DNA from: Stygiobacter electus
GTDB lineage: Bacteria; Bacteroidota; Ignavibacteria; Ignavibacteriales; Melioribacteraceae
Direction: 5' to 3'
Assembly (NCBI GenBank): GCA_029210465.1
Contig: JARGDL010000009.1
Coordinates: 1 to 64,000, forward strand
DNA: 64,000 nt
The notes under the pieces are model-generated. The model was not told the DNA's origin. It saw only the letters and a program-made list of their open reading frames with translations, and did not search any database. Positions 32,248 to 43,058 of this stretch are shown piece by piece. The first letter of the stretch is position 1; the number at the start of each line of letters is the position of its first letter. A program made the position numbers and the translations under genes.

Positions 32248-34125
32248 TTAACTCTTCAAATATACTAACAAAATAGAAATATCCGAAGGAGTTACGCCAG
32301 AAATTCTTGAAGCTTGTCCAATTGTTCTTGGTTTCACTTTTGATAATTTTTCCCTACCTTCAGCCGAAATTGTTTTTAAATTAAAATAGTTAAAATTCAA
32401 AGGGATTTGTATTTTTTCAAGTTTCTCCATTTTTTCTACCAATTCATACTGACGTTGGATGTATCCTTCATATTTCAACTCAATCTCCACCTGTTCTAAT
32501 GCTTTTGGATTTTGCAATAATTTAATCACTAATTCATCGTCATTTAAACCAGAATTTTCCAATACTTCTTTCAATGAAAGTTCTGGTCTTTTAACAATTT
32601 TTCCAATTATTTCACCATTATCAATTTTATTAATACCTTTTAATTCCAATAAAGGATTTATTGCCAATGGGGAAATTCTTTTTTGATTAAAGTAGTCAAA
32701 TGATTTCGTAATTAAGATTTCTCTCATTTGTAAATCTCGATACATTTCTTCTGGAATTAAACCAAATTCATACCCATATTTCAATAATCTTCTATCAGCA
32801 TTATCCTGCCTTAAAAGCAAACGATGTTCAGCCCGAGAAGTAAACATTCTGTAAGGTTCATCAGTAGATTTGCCAACAAGATCATCAATTAAAACGCCGA
32901 TATAAGATTCATTTCTGCTCAAAACAAATTCTTTCCTTTTTTGAATTTTAAGTGCGGCATTAATTCCTGCTACAATTCCTTGACCAGCAGCTTCCTCATA
33001 ACCTGATGTTCCATTTATTTGACCAGCAAAATAAAGTCCTTCAATCAATTTGGTTTCTAAAGTCAAATCAACTTGGTAAGGAGGGAAAAAATCATATTCA
33101 ATTGCATAAGCTGGACGAACCATTTCAACGTCTTCTAATCCTTTAATTTTTCTTAAAGCTTCATATTGAATTTCAACAGGTAAAGAAGAAGAAAAACCAT
33201 TCAAATAAATTAAATCACTATCCAAACCTTCTGGTTCTAAAAATAATTGATGTCTTTCTTTATCAGCGAACCGAACTACTTTATCTTCAATCGATGGACA
33301 ATAACGGGGACCCACTCCTGAAATTAATCCAGTAAACATTGGTGAACGATCAAAACCTTTTTCTAATATTTTGTGAACTTCTGGACTTGTATAAGTTATA
33401 TGACAACTTAATTGAGGCAAATATGGAAATTCATCTTTTGGAGTTCTCATTGAAAATGGTTCGGGATTTTCATCGCCAGGTTGTTCTTCTAAAATATCCC
33501 AATTAATAGAACTTTTTAATAATCTTGGAGGAGTTCCTGTTTTCAATCTACCAGAAACAAATCCCATTTTAACAAGAGATTCTGTTAGTCCAATTGCTGG
33601 TGGTTCTCCAAATCTTCCCCCTTTAGTTGCGTTAAAACCCGTGTACATCAATCCATTTAAAAACGTACCGGAACATACAACTAAAGCTTTACATTTTATT
33701 TCTTCACCTTTGGCTGTTTTAACTCCAACAATTTTTTTATTTTCTTCAAAAGCTTCAACAACAGAATCTTCAACAATTTCCAAATTTTTAGTATTTGAAA
33801 CAACTCTTTCAGCTTCCACAGAATAAAGCTTTCTATCAGATTGACATCTACCCGCCCAAACAGCCGGACCTTTAGATTTATTCAATGTTCTAAACTGAAT
33901 TCCAGTTCTATCAGCAATTAAACCCATCATTCCACCGAGAGCATCAATTTCATGAACCAAATGCCCTTTTGCACTACCTCCAATAGCTGGATTGCAAGAC
34001 ATTCTACCAATTGCATGTTTATCCATTGTAACCATTGCAACAGAACAGCCCATCAATGCAGCAGAAACCGCAGCTTCGATTCCTGCATGTCCACCGCCAA
34101 CTACAATTACATCAAATTTTCTCAT
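32248..34125 (-). CDS. mnmG: tRNA uridine 5-carboxymethylaminomethyl modification enzyme MnmG
   Basis: A 625-aa FAD protein (GidA) that with MnmE makes the cmnm5 or nm5 group on wobble U34. N-terminal FAD motif [13 protein letters not shown] (about 8-20), then [10 protein letters not shown], the conserved GxCxSDRK-like segment [33 protein letters not shown] and [11 protein letters not shown]. The C-terminal part holds [19 protein letters not shown] and [18 protein letters not shown], which bind MnmE. Length is normal. Start ATG 34125. The intergenic space to mnmE (34126-34198) carries two parS-like palindromes. Confidence 0.96.
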   Translation of the reverse strand: MRKFDVIVVGGGHAGIEAAVSAALMGCSVAMVTMDKHAIGRMSCNPAIGGSAKGHLVHEIDALGGMMGLIADRTGIQFRTLNKSKGPAVWAGRCQSDRKLYSVEAERVVSNTKNLEIVEDSVVEAFEENKKIVGVKTAKGEEIKCKALVVCSGTFLNGLMYTGFNATKGGRFGEPPAIGLTESLVKMGFVSGRLKTGTPPRLLKSSINWDILEEQPGDENPEPFSMRTPKDEFPYLPQLSCHITYTSPEVHKILEKGFDRSPMFTGLISGVGPRYCPSIEDKVVRFADKERHQLFLEPEGLDSDLIYLNGFSSSLPVEIQYEALRKIKGLEDVEMVRPAYAIEYDFFPPYQVDLTLETKLIEGLYFAGQINGTSGYEEAAGQGIVAGINAALKIQKRKEFVLSRNESYIGVLIDDLVGKSTDEPYRMFTSRAEHRLLLRQDNADRRLLKYGYEFGLIPEEMYRDLQMREILITKSFDYFNQKRISPLAINPLLELKGINKIDNGEIIGKIVKRPELSLKEVLENSGLNDDELVIKLLQNPKALEQVEIELKYEGYIQRQYELVEKMEKLEKIQIPLNFNYFNLKTISAEGREKLSKVKPRTIGQASRISGVTPSDISILLVYLKS

Positions 34126-34136
34126 TTATTTCCTTT

Positions 34137-34152
34137 CGTTTCACGTGAAACT
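34137..34152. promoter_or_regulatory. parS-like palindrome 1
   Basis: The inner 14 bases GTTTCACGTGAAAC (34138-34151) are a perfect palindrome and match the ParB-binding consensus TGTTTCACGTGAAACA; only the outermost base on each side differs. It lies 12 bp upstream of the mnmG start. Confidence 0.8.
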
Positions 34153-34182
34153 TAAAATTATAAGGATTGAATATTCGAATAA

Positions 34183-34198
34183 TGTTTCATGTGAAACA
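34183..34198. promoter_or_regulatory. parS-like palindrome 2
   Basis: TGTTTCATGTGAAACA differs from the parS consensus at one inner position (CATG instead of CACG) and is complete at the ends. It abuts the mnmE stop codon and is 46 bp from the first site. Confidence 0.75.
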
Positions 34199-35557
34199 TT
34201 ATTTTCCGATACAAAATTTCATAAATATGTTATTTAAAATGTCATCCGAAGTAACTCGGCCAATAATTTCACCCAAAGCACTTTCAGCATTTCTTAAATC
34301 AACGGCAATAAATTCACCTGATAGTTTTTCTTTAATTGATTCTTTTGCATTTTCTAAAAATTGTTTTGCTCGCTTTAGTGCATCTAAATGCCTTATGTTT
34401 GAAACTATCGCTGATTTTTCAGAATAAGTCTCCGATCCAATTGCTTTTTCTTTAAGCACTTTAAATAATGTATCAATTCCTTCTCCTGTTTTTGCAGATA
34501 TTTTTACCTCGCAATTTATTTTGGTATTGGGATCTAAATCAATTTTATTAACCACTTTTATAATTCTATCTTCATTGGTATATGTTTTTAACTTTTCAAA
34601 AAGTTTATTTGAAAAACCACTTTGAACATCATTCAGAAAGATTACCACATCTGAATTTTTTATAGTTTCAACACTGCGATTAACCCCTTCCTTTTCAATT
34701 ACATCTTCTGTTTCTCTTATTCCAGCAGTATCATAAAGGGTAAACAAAATTCCATCAATGTTAACTTCTTCACGAATTATATCACGAGTTGTTCCGGGAA
34801 TCTCACTAACGATTGCCCTTTTTTCCTTTAGTAAATAATTTAATAGCGATGACTTTCCTACATTAGGTTTTCCAACTAAGGCTACATTTATTCCATCTTT
34901 AATTATTCTACCAAAATTATATGTTGAAATTAATTTGTCAATCTCGAATTCAATTTCTTGAAGTTGATTCATTACTTTGTTGAGCGAAACAAACTCTAAA
35001 TCTTCTTCTGCAAAGTCCAATTCAAGTTCGATTAGTGATGATGAATTAATCAATGAATTTCTTAAAAAGTTCACTTTTTGAGAAAGCAAGCCATCGAGTT
35101 GATTTCTTGCACCGCGTAAAGATGCTTCTGTTCTTGAGTTTATTATATCAGCAACGGCTTCGGCTTGTGCTAAATCTATTCTGCCATTTAAAAAAGCTCT
35201 TTTTGTAAATTCACCGGGTTCTGCTAATCTTGCACCAACTTCGATTAATCTTTCAATTATTTTTTTAACTATTAATGAACTTCCATGTGAACTTATTTCA
35301 ATAGAATTTTCGCCAGTGTAAGAATGTGGAGCTTTGAATACCGAAACCAAAACATCGTCAATTAATTCATTTTTTGAGTCAATAATTTTTCCATAATGAA
35401 TTGTGTGTGTGTGTGCATCTACTAATTTGATTTTTCCTGAAAAAACTTCATCAACCAATTCAATCGATTTTTCACCGCTTATACGAATTACAGAAATTGC
35501 ACCTACACCACTTGCTGTTGCTAAAGCAACAATTGTATCTTCATCTTGGATGAACAT
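34199..35557 (-). CDS. mnmE: tRNA modification GTPase MnmE
   Basis: A 452-aa dimeric GTPase (TrmE) working with MnmG. N-terminal tetrahydrofolate-binding domain (1-118) with DTIVALATASGVGAISVIRISG, a helical domain, then an embedded G domain: G1 GKPNVGKS (229-236), G3 DTAGIRET and G4 NKID, with a conserved GTTRD switch. The C-terminus is KFCIGK, the CxGK motif that places the reactive Cys near folate. Length and all motifs are intact. It is upstream of mnmG in the same direction; 5' side of the gene has 217 bp shared with divergent clpB. Confidence 0.96.
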   Translation of the reverse strand: MFIQDEDTIVALATASGVGAISVIRISGEKSIELVDEVFSGKIKLVDAHTHTIHYGKIIDSKNELIDDVLVSVFKAPHSYTGENSIEISSHGSSLIVKKIIERLIEVGARLAEPGEFTKRAFLNGRIDLAQAEAVADIINSRTEASLRGARNQLDGLLSQKVNFLRNSLINSSSLIELELDFAEEDLEFVSLNKVMNQLQEIEFEIDKLISTYNFGRIIKDGINVALVGKPNVGKSSLLNYLLKEKRAIVSEIPGTTRDIIREEVNIDGILFTLYDTAGIRETEDVIEKEGVNRSVETIKNSDVVIFLNDVQSGFSNKLFEKLKTYTNEDRIIKVVNKIDLDPNTKINCEVKISAKTGEGIDTLFKVLKEKAIGSETYSEKSAIVSNIRHLDALKRAKQFLENAKESIKEKLSGEFIAVDLRNAESALGEIIGRVTSDDILNNIFMKFCIGK

Positions 35558-35733
35558 ATTTTTCTCAAATTGATTTACAAAAATATACTAAATTAAAGGG
35601 ATACTCAATTTATCATTTGTTACGAGTTCTATTATTTCGAGTTAGTAATATTATGATTAGTATTATTTTTTATTATTTGGAAACTATAAAAACTAATTTA
35701 TTGTAAAAGCGAATAATTGAGTATAACAAAACT

Positions 35734-35758
35734 AATTTGTAAAATAACTATACAAATT
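35734..35758. promoter_or_regulatory. Candidate operator upstream of clpB
   Basis: Inverted repeat AATTTGTA (35734-35741), a 9-nt spacer, and TACAAATT (35751-35758), 17 bp before the clpB ATG. Geometry is similar to CIRCE, but the sequence is different and the AT-rich composition makes a chance match possible. Confidence 0.3.
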
Positions 35759-35774
35759 TTGAAACGAGGTAATT

Positions 35775-38393
35775 ATGGCTTTTAACTTCAACAAGCTTAC
35801 AGTAAAAGCACAAGAAACCATACAAAATGCAATTGAGATTGCACAAAATTATAACAATCAAATAATTGAACCGGAACATATTCTTGCAGCTATGCTTCAG
35901 GATTCTTCAAATGTAGCTGTGTCAATTATTCAAAAGACTGGCGCTAACTTAAATCAAATGAAAATAAAGATTGGTGAACTTCTTGAAAAACTTCCCAAAG
36001 TCGTTGGCAGTGGAATTGGAAATCAATCTCTATCACAAAATAGTGCAAAAGTTTTGGATGCATCTGCTGAAGAAGCTAAAGCATTAAAAGATGAATACAT
36101 TTCTAATGAACATATTCTTATTGCTTTAAGTGAAGATAAAACTCCTGCTGGAAAATTTTTAAATGACAATGGCATAACTAAAAATGTTATTCTTTCAGCA
36201 TTAAAAGATATTCGTGGAAATCAAAGAGTAACATCTCAAAATCCGGAAGAAACTTATCAAGCATTAAAAAAATATGGACGGGATTTAAATGATCTTGCAA
36301 AATCAAATAAACTTGATCCTGTAATTGGGCGCGATGAAGAAATAAGGAGGGTTCTTCAAGTTTTATCAAGAAGAACAAAAAACAATCCTGTTCTTATTGG
36401 TGAACCCGGCGTTGGTAAAACTGCAATCGCAGAAGGAATTGCTCATCGAATCGTTGCAGGTGATGTTCCTGAAACTCTTAAATCAAAAAGAATTGTTGCT
36501 CTTGATATGGGAGCTTTAGTTGCCGGCACTCAATATCGTGGACAATTTGAAGAAAGACTAAAAGCTGTTGTAAAAGAAGTTCAGGAATCGGAAGGGGAAA
36601 TTATTTTGTTTATTGACGAACTTCATTTATTAGTTGGTGCTGGTAAAACTGATGGGGCAATGGATGCCGCAAATATTTTGAAACCAGCTTTAGCTCGTGG
36701 TGAATTACATGCCATTGGTGCAACTACTCTTGATGAATACAGAAAATATATTGAAAAAGATGCAGCACTCGAAAGAAGATTTCAACCTGTTTTAGTTTCT
36801 GAACCAAGCGAAGAAGATTCAATCTCTATTTTGCGCGGATTAAAAGAAAGATACGAAGTTCATCATGGTGTAAGAATAACTGATGGAGCTATTGTTGCCG
36901 CTGTTCAACTTTCTAATAGATATATCACTGATAGATTTTTACCAGACAAAGCCATTGATTTGATTGATGAAGCCGCATCAAAATTAAGAATTGAAATTGA
37001 TTCTATGCCGGAAGAACTTGATGCAATTGAAAGAAAAGTAAAACAACTTGAAATTGAAAGGGAGGCATTAAAGAGAGAAAAAGATTCAGATTCGGCTGCA
37101 CGACTTACTGAACTTCAGGAAGAATTAAATCAACTATTAGATGAAAGAACTCGTTTAAGAAGTCATTGGCAATTAGAAAAAGAAAAGATTCAAAAAATTC
37201 GTTCGATGAAAAGTGAAATTGAAAAAGCAAAGGCAGAAGCTGATAGATACGAACGGGAAGGTGATTTTGGAAAAGTTGCAGAAATAAGGTATGGATTAAT
37301 AAATGAGCTTGAAAGAAAATTAAAAAAGGAAACTGAAGAACTTACTGCAATTCAAAAAGACAATAAAATGTTGAAAGAAGAAGTTGATGCAGAAGACGTT
37401 GCTGAAATAGTTGCAAAATGGACAGGCATTCCAGTTAGTAAAATGCTTGAAAGTGAAAGACATAAATTAATTCATCTTGAAGAAGAATTACATAAAAGAG
37501 TTGTCGGACAAGATGATGCAGTTTCTGCGGTTGCAAATGCAATAAGAAGATCTCGAGCTGGTTTACAAGATTCAAACCGTCCAATTGGTTCATTTATTTT
37601 TATTGGAACAACCGGTGTTGGTAAAACAGAATTAGCTCGTGCACTTGCTGATTATCTTTTTAATGATGAACACGCTATGATCCGAATTGATATGAGTGAG
37701 TACATGGAAAAATTTTCTGTTTCAAGATTAATAGGTGCGCCTCCAGGATATGTTGGTTATGATGAAGGTGGTCAATTGACAGAAGCAGTAAGAAGAAGAC
37801 CATATTCTGTTGTTCTACTTGATGAAATTGAAAAAGCTCATCCTGATGTTTTTAATATTTTGCTTCAAGTTCTTGACGATGGAAGATTAACTGATAATCA
37901 AGGCAGAACTGTTGATTTCAAAAATACAATTATAATTATGACTTCAAATTTAGGTTCTCATTTGATTCAAGATAAATTAAGTGAAATTGATGAAGACAAT
38001 TTTGAAAATATAATGGGTGAACTTAGAATTAGTTTAACTGAATTATTAAGAAGAACAATTCGTCCTGAGTTCTTAAACCGAATTGATGAAATAGTTTTAT
38101 TCAAACCATTGTTAAAAAATGAAATTAAACAAATCATTGATATACAATTACAAAAAGTTGGAAAACAACTTGCGGAAAAAAATATCACACTTGCGATAGA
38201 TGAAGAAGCTAAAGAATTTTTATTACGTCATGGATACGATGTTACTTATGGTGCAAGACCAATGAAAAGAACTATTCAAAGATATTTAATCAATCCACTT
38301 TCTACTGAACTATTATTGAACAAATTTGAAAGCGGTGATACAATTTATATTTGCTGTCCAACAGGTGAAAGATTAGAATTTCAAAAAAGATAA
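35775..38393 (+). CDS. clpB: ATP-dependent disaggregase ClpB
   Basis: An 872-aa Hsp100 disaggregase acting with DnaK on aggregated protein. N-domain about 1-150 (two Clp_N repeats starting with [16 protein letters not shown] and [10 protein letters not shown]). NBD1 Walker A GEPGVGKT (209-216) and Walker [10 protein letters not shown], then the coiled-coil M domain (about 410-525, [18 protein letters not shown] and [17 protein letters not shown]). NBD2 Walker A GTTGVGKT (611-618), substrate loop [21 protein letters not shown] is present, sensor TSNLGS, and C-terminal D2 small domain. ATG with an ACGAGGT site upstream. Length fits ClpB (about 860-870), distinguishing it from ClpC or ClpA. Confidence 0.96.
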   Translation: MAFNFNKLTVKAQETIQNAIEIAQNYNNQIIEPEHILAAMLQDSSNVAVSIIQKTGANLNQMKIKIGELLEKLPKVVGSGIGNQSLSQNSAKVLDASAEEAKALKDEYISNEHILIALSEDKTPAGKFLNDNGITKNVILSALKDIRGNQRVTSQNPEETYQALKKYGRDLNDLAKSNKLDPVIGRDEEIRRVLQVLSRRTKNNPVLIGEPGVGKTAIAEGIAHRIVAGDVPETLKSKRIVALDMGALVAGTQYRGQFEERLKAVVKEVQESEGEIILFIDELHLLVGAGKTDGAMDAANILKPALARGELHAIGATTLDEYRKYIEKDAALERRFQPVLVSEPSEEDSISILRGLKERYEVHHGVRITDGAIVAAVQLSNRYITDRFLPDKAIDLIDEAASKLRIEIDSMPEELDAIERKVKQLEIEREALKREKDSDSAARLTELQEELNQLLDERTRLRSHWQLEKEKIQKIRSMKSEIEKAKAEADRYEREGDFGKVAEIRYGLINELERKLKKETEELTAIQKDNKMLKEEVDAEDVAEIVAKWTGIPVSKMLESERHKLIHLEEELHKRVVGQDDAVSAVANAIRRSRAGLQDSNRPIGSFIFIGTTGVGKTELARALADYLFNDEHAMIRIDMSEYMEKFSVSRLIGAPPGYVGYDEGGQLTEAVRRRPYSVVLLDEIEKAHPDVFNILLQVLDDGRLTDNQGRTVDFKNTIIIMTSNLGSHLIQDKLSEIDEDNFENIMGELRISLTELLRRTIRPEFLNRIDEIVLFKPLLKNEIKQIIDIQLQKVGKQLAEKNITLAIDEEAKEFLLRHGYDVTYGARPMKRTIQRYLINPLSTELLLNKFESGDTIYICCPTGERLEFQKR

Positions 38394-38401
38394 AACGTAG
38401 A

Positions 38402-38442
38402 GCAGATTTTTATGAATTACAAAATCTTTCATAGAAATCTGC
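38402..38442 (+). terminator. Hairpin downstream of clpB
   Basis: Arms GCAGATTTTTATGAA (38402-38416) and TTCATAGAAATCTGC (38428-38442) pair at 14 of 15 positions with an 11-nt loop, 8 bp after the clpB stop. A short T-rich stretch follows. Probable termination or mRNA 3'-end structure. Confidence 0.5.
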
Positions 38443-38520
38443 ATTTTGATTTTAAACATATCATTTCCTTCTTTAATTTTCGACCTCAAAAATTTAATCA
38501 CAAACTATTTGGATTTTTAA

Positions 38521-40644
38521 GTGAAATCAAAAATTTTAATTTTTCTTTTAATTGCCTTATTTTCAAGTTTTGCTCAAACTAAAAAAATTGAAGCTGTAAA
38601 AACTAATACTCCTCCCAAAATTGATGGCTATATAAATGAAGATGTCTGGAAACTTGCAAAACCAATTTCTGATTTCCTTCAACAGGAACCGATTGCAGGA
38701 AATAAACCATCATATAAAACGGAAGTTAGAATTTTGTATGATGATTACAATCTTTATTTATCAGTAATGTGTTACGATGACGAACCAGAAAAAATTATTG
38801 CCCGCGAAATGAAATGGGATGGTTTTATTAGTGGTGATGATAATGTAAAAATTCTTTTTGATACATTTAATGATAATCGTTCTGCATATTGGTTTGCAAC
38901 AAACCCTTTAGGAGCAAAAGATGATGCTTTGCTTACCGGTTTCGAAATGAAAGATTTCAATCAAGATTGGAATGGTGTGTGGGATGTTGAATGTAAAATT
39001 TTAGAAAATGGTTGGAGTGCAGAATTTGTTTTTCCTTTTTCAACTTTCAAATTTTATGATCACGAAAAGCAAGTTTGGGGTTTTAATATTCAAAGAACTA
39101 TTAAAAGAAATAATGAAGATGTACTTTGGTCTTCTGTGGGTCAAAATCTTGGTATGATGAAAATTGCAAATGCCGGTGATTTAGTTGGAATTGAAAAAAT
39201 AAAAAGGGGAAATCCAATTTACTTAAAACCATTTTTTACCGCGGGTGCTCAATTTTCAAGTGGAACAAAGAATTTTATTCATGAACCTGGTATTGATTTA
39301 AAATATGGTATCAACGAAACTTTAACTTTAGATGCTACAATTAATACAGACTTTGCTCAAGTTGAAAGTGACAGAGCGAGAATTAATTTATCTCGGTTTC
39401 CTCTTTTCTTTCCAGAAAAAAGAGAATTTTTTCTTGAAGGAAAAAAGTTTTTTGATTTTAACCTTGGTGGTAATAATACAATTTTTTATTCGAGAAGAAT
39501 TGGATTAAAAGATGGTGTTCAAATTCCAATAATTGCTGGTGCAAAATTAGTTGGTCGTTTGGATGATTATGAAATTGGTTTTATAGATATGCAAACAGCA
39601 ACTAAAGATACTGTTCAATCAACAAACTTTTTAGCTTTGAGGGTAAAATATGATTTATTCAATTCCTCTTATGTTGGATTTATGACAACAAATAAATTTT
39701 TAAAAGATAAAATTTCAAATTCATTTGGTGCTGATTTCAATTTTTCATTCAATGATTTTCTTGGTGATAAAAATCTTGTTCTATTTGGTGCAATAGCAAA
39801 AAGTAATGAATCTAATTCTTTAAAAAATTCTTGGGCGGGTAATTTCTTTATAGATTTTCCAAATGATTTTATAGACACCTTTTTAGGTTATCGTTTTATT
39901 CAAGGTGGATTTGACCCACAACTTGGTTTTATTTCAAGAAAAGGTATCCAGCAGTTTATTTATAATCTCAATATTGAACCACGTATAAACGAACATGGAA
40001 TTAAGAAACTACGATTTCAACCTATTGAATCAAACTTTTTTATTGATAGAAATGGAAATTTAGAAACCGCTTCTTTAATGTTTTCTCCAATTGGAGTTGT
40101 ATTCGAGTCTGGCGATCAATTCAGTTTTGGTTTTGGAAGAAGCTTTGATTACCCAAAAGAAGATTTTGATATTTTTGATACAACAAAAGTAAAAGCCGGG
40201 AAATATTGGGAATCTGGTTATGGTTTTGAAGCAAGAACTTCAAGTTCTAGAAATATTTTTGGCAGAATTGAAATTTCAAAGACTGGTTTTTATGGGGGCA
40301 AAAGATCATCAGTTGGAACAAATGTAAGTTATACAATAAATAAACATTTCACTATTTCGGCTGATTATCAAAAAAATTTTTTATCATTCAAAAGCAGTAA
40401 ATTTTCCACTGATGAATTTGGCGGAAGATTAACCTATAACATTTCAACTAAATTACTTTCTTCTCTTTTTACTCAATGGAATAATGAATTAAATGAAATA
40501 AACATAAACTATAGATTCAATTGGAAACCAAAAGTTGGAAGCGATTTTTATATTGTCTTAAATCAAGTTTTATCTACAAAGGACAAAATTCAATCAAAAG
40601 AATTTGCAATACTTGCAAAATTTGTTTGGATGTTTATAATATAA
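38521..40644 (+). CDS. DUF5916 outer-membrane-like protein with CBM9-like N-terminus
   Basis: A 707-aa exported protein of the DUF5916 group, common in Bacteroidota and poorly characterised. Signal peptide to about residue 18 (FSSFAQ). Residues 20-200 resemble a carbohydrate-binding family 9-like module (PKIDGYINEDVWKLAKPI, VRILYDDYNLYLSV, IFFDTFNDNRSAYWF-like segment, WNGVWDVECKI and WSAEFVFPFSTFKF). The rest is predicted as outer-membrane beta strands: alternating hydrophobic repeats such as SRFPLFFPEKREFFLEGKKF, a diagnostic motif for the family. The start is GTG (38521), 127 bp past clpB. Possibly involved in uptake or surface binding of glycans; substrate unknown. Confidence 0.75.
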   Translation: MKSKILIFLLIALFSSFAQTKKIEAVKTNTPPKIDGYINEDVWKLAKPISDFLQQEPIAGNKPSYKTEVRILYDDYNLYLSVMCYDDEPEKIIAREMKWDGFISGDDNVKILFDTFNDNRSAYWFATNPLGAKDDALLTGFEMKDFNQDWNGVWDVECKILENGWSAEFVFPFSTFKFYDHEKQVWGFNIQRTIKRNNEDVLWSSVGQNLGMMKIANAGDLVGIEKIKRGNPIYLKPFFTAGAQFSSGTKNFIHEPGIDLKYGINETLTLDATINTDFAQVESDRARINLSRFPLFFPEKREFFLEGKKFFDFNLGGNNTIFYSRRIGLKDGVQIPIIAGAKLVGRLDDYEIGFIDMQTATKDTVQSTNFLALRVKYDLFNSSYVGFMTTNKFLKDKISNSFGADFNFSFNDFLGDKNLVLFGAIAKSNESNSLKNSWAGNFFIDFPNDFIDTFLGYRFIQGGFDPQLGFISRKGIQQFIYNLNIEPRINEHGIKKLRFQPIESNFFIDRNGNLETASLMFSPIGVVFESGDQFSFGFGRSFDYPKEDFDIFDTTKVKAGKYWESGYGFEARTSSSRNIFGRIEISKTGFYGGKRSSVGTNVSYTINKHFTISADYQKNFLSFKSSKFSTDEFGGRLTYNISTKLLSSLFTQWNNELNEININYRFNWKPKVGSDFYIVLNQVLSTKDKIQSKEFAILAKFVWMFII

Positions 40645-40683
40645 AGCAACATCTGAAAAATTGTCTTTAAATCACACATTGTC

Positions 40684-41742
40684 TCACTGGGAGTTTATCA
40701 ATCCTAATTTCTTTTTTAATAAAATTATCCTTTCGAATGATTCATCTATTCTTCTTTCGGTAATGATATTTTTCTCAATTAGTTTTTTTATAGCTTTAAT
40801 CATTTTTTCGACAAGGTCTGGTACGGGATTTTTTATGTTACTTTTAATAATTATATCAACGCCAGCATTGATTGCAAGCTCTAAAGATTTTTCTAAGGAA
40901 TAATTATCATTTATAGCCTTCATGTCTAAATCATCTGTGAAAATTAAACCATTAAAAGAAAGTTTTTCTCGAAGTAAATCATTTATAATTCTTTTTGAAA
41001 GTGATGAGGGATATTGTTCGTCAAGATGTTTATTATAAACGTGGGAAATCATTATTGCATCAGCAAGATTTTCTTCTATCAAAAGTTTGTATGGGATTAA
41101 TTCTTTTTCATTCCAATATTTTGTTGAATCTACAAAACCATCGTGAGTATCTGAGATTGCACTTCCATGCCCCGGAAAATGTTTTATGCAAGTTGCAATA
41201 TTTTTTTCTTTGTGTGCAAGGATGAATTCTTTTGCGTGTTGAAATACAATTTCAGGATTATCTGAAAAGCTTCTTTCTTTTTTACCAATGACGTTCAAAT
41301 CTTTATTGATATTTAAATCAACAACAGGTGCAAAATTAATATTGATTCCAGCTTCTTTTAATGTTTGAGCAATTAAAATTGAGTTTTCTTTTGTTAACGA
41401 TAAATCATTTTTATCTCCTAAAAATTTTGCTGAAAAAGTTTTTGGAAAACCATATTCTTCTTTTAATCTAATAACTTTTCCACCCTCAGCATCAATGGCA
41501 ATAAATAATTTATTCTTCGAAAAGTTTTGTAAATCTGTTGTTAATTTTTTTAATTGTTTAGGGGATTCAATATTTCTAACATTGCTGTTTATTAAATCAT
41601 CTTTGTCTGTAATCCATAGATTTCCCAAATGATAAATTAAAATATCTTTTACAATTAATGAATTTTCATCAACATGTTTTCCATGAAAGCCAGTTAAAAT
41701 CATTTGACCAATTTTTTCTTCTAAAGAAAAATTTGAATTCAT
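40684..41742 (-). CDS. Beta-N-acetylhexosaminidase, GH3 (NagZ-like)
   Basis: A 352-aa glycoside hydrolase family 3 enzyme. Landmarks: IGQMILTGFHG at the N-terminus, DAEGGKVIRL, INFAPVVDLN, the KHFPGHG motif with the catalytic His in the NagZ pattern (His near residue 190, then DTHDGF), and nucleophile Asp in LIFTDDLDMKAI. No C-terminal second GH3 domain, as in NagZ. The enzyme removes GlcNAc from peptidoglycan fragments in recycling. A signal peptide is absent, so it is likely cytoplasmic. It starts 3 bp after the SpoIID-like gene ends, in an operon with it and the SRAP gene. Confidence 0.87.
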   Translation of the reverse strand: MNSNFSLEEKIGQMILTGFHGKHVDENSLIVKDILIYHLGNLWITDKDDLINSNVRNIESPKQLKKLTTDLQNFSKNKLFIAIDAEGGKVIRLKEEYGFPKTFSAKFLGDKNDLSLTKENSILIAQTLKEAGININFAPVVDLNINKDLNVIGKKERSFSDNPEIVFQHAKEFILAHKEKNIATCIKHFPGHGSAISDTHDGFVDSTKYWNEKELIPYKLLIEENLADAIMISHVYNKHLDEQYPSSLSKRIINDLLREKLSFNGLIFTDDLDMKAINDNYSLEKSLELAINAGVDIIIKSNIKNPVPDLVEKMIKAIKKLIEKNIITERRIDESFERIILLKKKLGLINSQ

Positions 41743-41745
41743 AAT

Positions 41746-43032
41746 TCAATCATAAATTTTAATAATATCAGCTTTTGTGTAATAGTGTTGCAAAATTTCG
41801 ATGAAAGAATAATTATTGTTTGCCATTGTAATAGCGCCGGATTGACACATTCCAATTCCGTGCCCCCAACCAGCTCCATAAAAAATAAATTTGTCATCTT
41901 CCTTTTCAAAAATAAAAGCCGAGCTTTTCAATGGTGGCGAAAACAGTTGCCTTATTTTTAATTCACCTTTTGTTTCAATTGAATCTTTTTCAAAAATAAA
42001 TTTTGCATGAATTACTCTTCCGGAAATTCCACGTTTAAGAGTTTTTATATTCACCAAATTTCCAAAATCTTTTTTCTTTGATAACATTGAACTTAGCTCA
42101 TCAATCGTAAATTCTCTTTTCCATCTGAAGTTATTTTTAGTCCAATTAGGTAAATTTGCATGAATATTTGGATTACAAAAAGCCGGCGGATTAGATAAAA
42201 TCCAATCGTGAATATTTTGCTCAAGACTTAAATCTAAAAATGTTGAATCTTCCCAATCGAAATGTGTTTTGTTATAACTTTCAGGATTTGGTCTATCGCC
42301 CCAAACATTTTTAATTAACTCAGAATGTCCTCCACAATTCGAAGAATAATAAGCATTAATCGGATTTTCATTTTCAGCAAGGATTAATCCATAAGTTTCA
42401 TTAACAGCTTTGTCGGTCAATGAATTTCTTTTTTCATTTCCGCTAAATACTTGGCATTCAACATCGGAAGTTAAATCATAATGTTCGCCGCTAAAAATTT
42501 TTGACTGTAAAGCCATGATAGCTTCAGAACGAGCGGCAACAGCTTGTGCTTTCAGAGCTTCGAGTGGTGAATCATTTCCAATTTCGTAAGGCACAACACC
42601 TTTTAAATATTGTTCTAACGGTAAGTGAATTACCACTTCAAATTTGTTTTCTTTTGTAATATAAAGATGAATTTCACCTTCATAAATTCTATCCTCTTTA
42701 TTTTGCCACCACCAACCAACACCAAAAGGAACGTTTTTAATTTTCAATGTTCCGTTTGATTCATTAATTAAAATTACTTCATCGCCTAAAGAAACAATTT
42801 CATCATTATGCATAGCTTTAATTTCATTGTTCTCAATAAAAAAAGTTGTTTCTTCTTTAGATGAAAAATTTTTACTCCTGTTTTTTTCTTTCCAATCATC
42901 GTTAAAAATAATGTTTAATGAATCTAATGTGTTGATTATTCTTATGCGAATGATTGGTTCTTTTTCAAATTTTGGTTGAGAGAAAATTGTGTCTGAAATA
43001 AGAAGCAGTATAAGAAGAAAATATTTTTTCAT
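41746..43032 (-). CDS. SpoIID/LytB-domain protein
   Basis: A 428-aa exported protein of the SpoIID family, peptidoglycan lytic transglycosylases acting on denuded glycan strands. The ATG at 43032 precedes a signal peptide (MKKYFLLILLLISDTIFSQ); a TTG 18 bp upstream is disfavoured. Key sequences: YLKGVVPYEIGNDSPLEALKAQAVAARSEAI (family motif, shown here in parts), GLILAENENPINAYYSSNCGGHS, and the C-terminal GHGIGMCQSGAITMA, which forms part of the active site. The conserved catalytic Glu in PYEIG is present. Cell-wall role fits the adjacent NagZ gene; the organism is not a spore former so far as visible. Confidence 0.88.
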   Translation of the reverse strand: MKKYFLLILLLISDTIFSQPKFEKEPIIRIRIINTLDSLNIIFNDDWKEKNRSKNFSSKEETTFFIENNEIKAMHNDEIVSLGDEVILINESNGTLKIKNVPFGVGWWWQNKEDRIYEGEIHLYITKENKFEVVIHLPLEQYLKGVVPYEIGNDSPLEALKAQAVAARSEAIMALQSKIFSGEHYDLTSDVECQVFSGNEKRNSLTDKAVNETYGLILAENENPINAYYSSNCGGHSELIKNVWGDRPNPESYNKTHFDWEDSTFLDLSLEQNIHDWILSNPPAFCNPNIHANLPNWTKNNFRWKREFTIDELSSMLSKKKDFGNLVNIKTLKRGISGRVIHAKFIFEKDSIETKGELKIRQLFSPPLKSSAFIFEKEDDKFIFYGAGWGHGIGMCQSGAITMANNNYSFIEILQHYYTKADIIKIYD

Positions 43033-43058
43033 CTGAGGTTTCTTTCGCAAGTTAAGAA

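Noticed and set aside
35558..35774. CIRCE operator upstream of clpB
   Set aside because: No TTAGCACTC-type arms in the region; only an unrelated inverted repeat is present.
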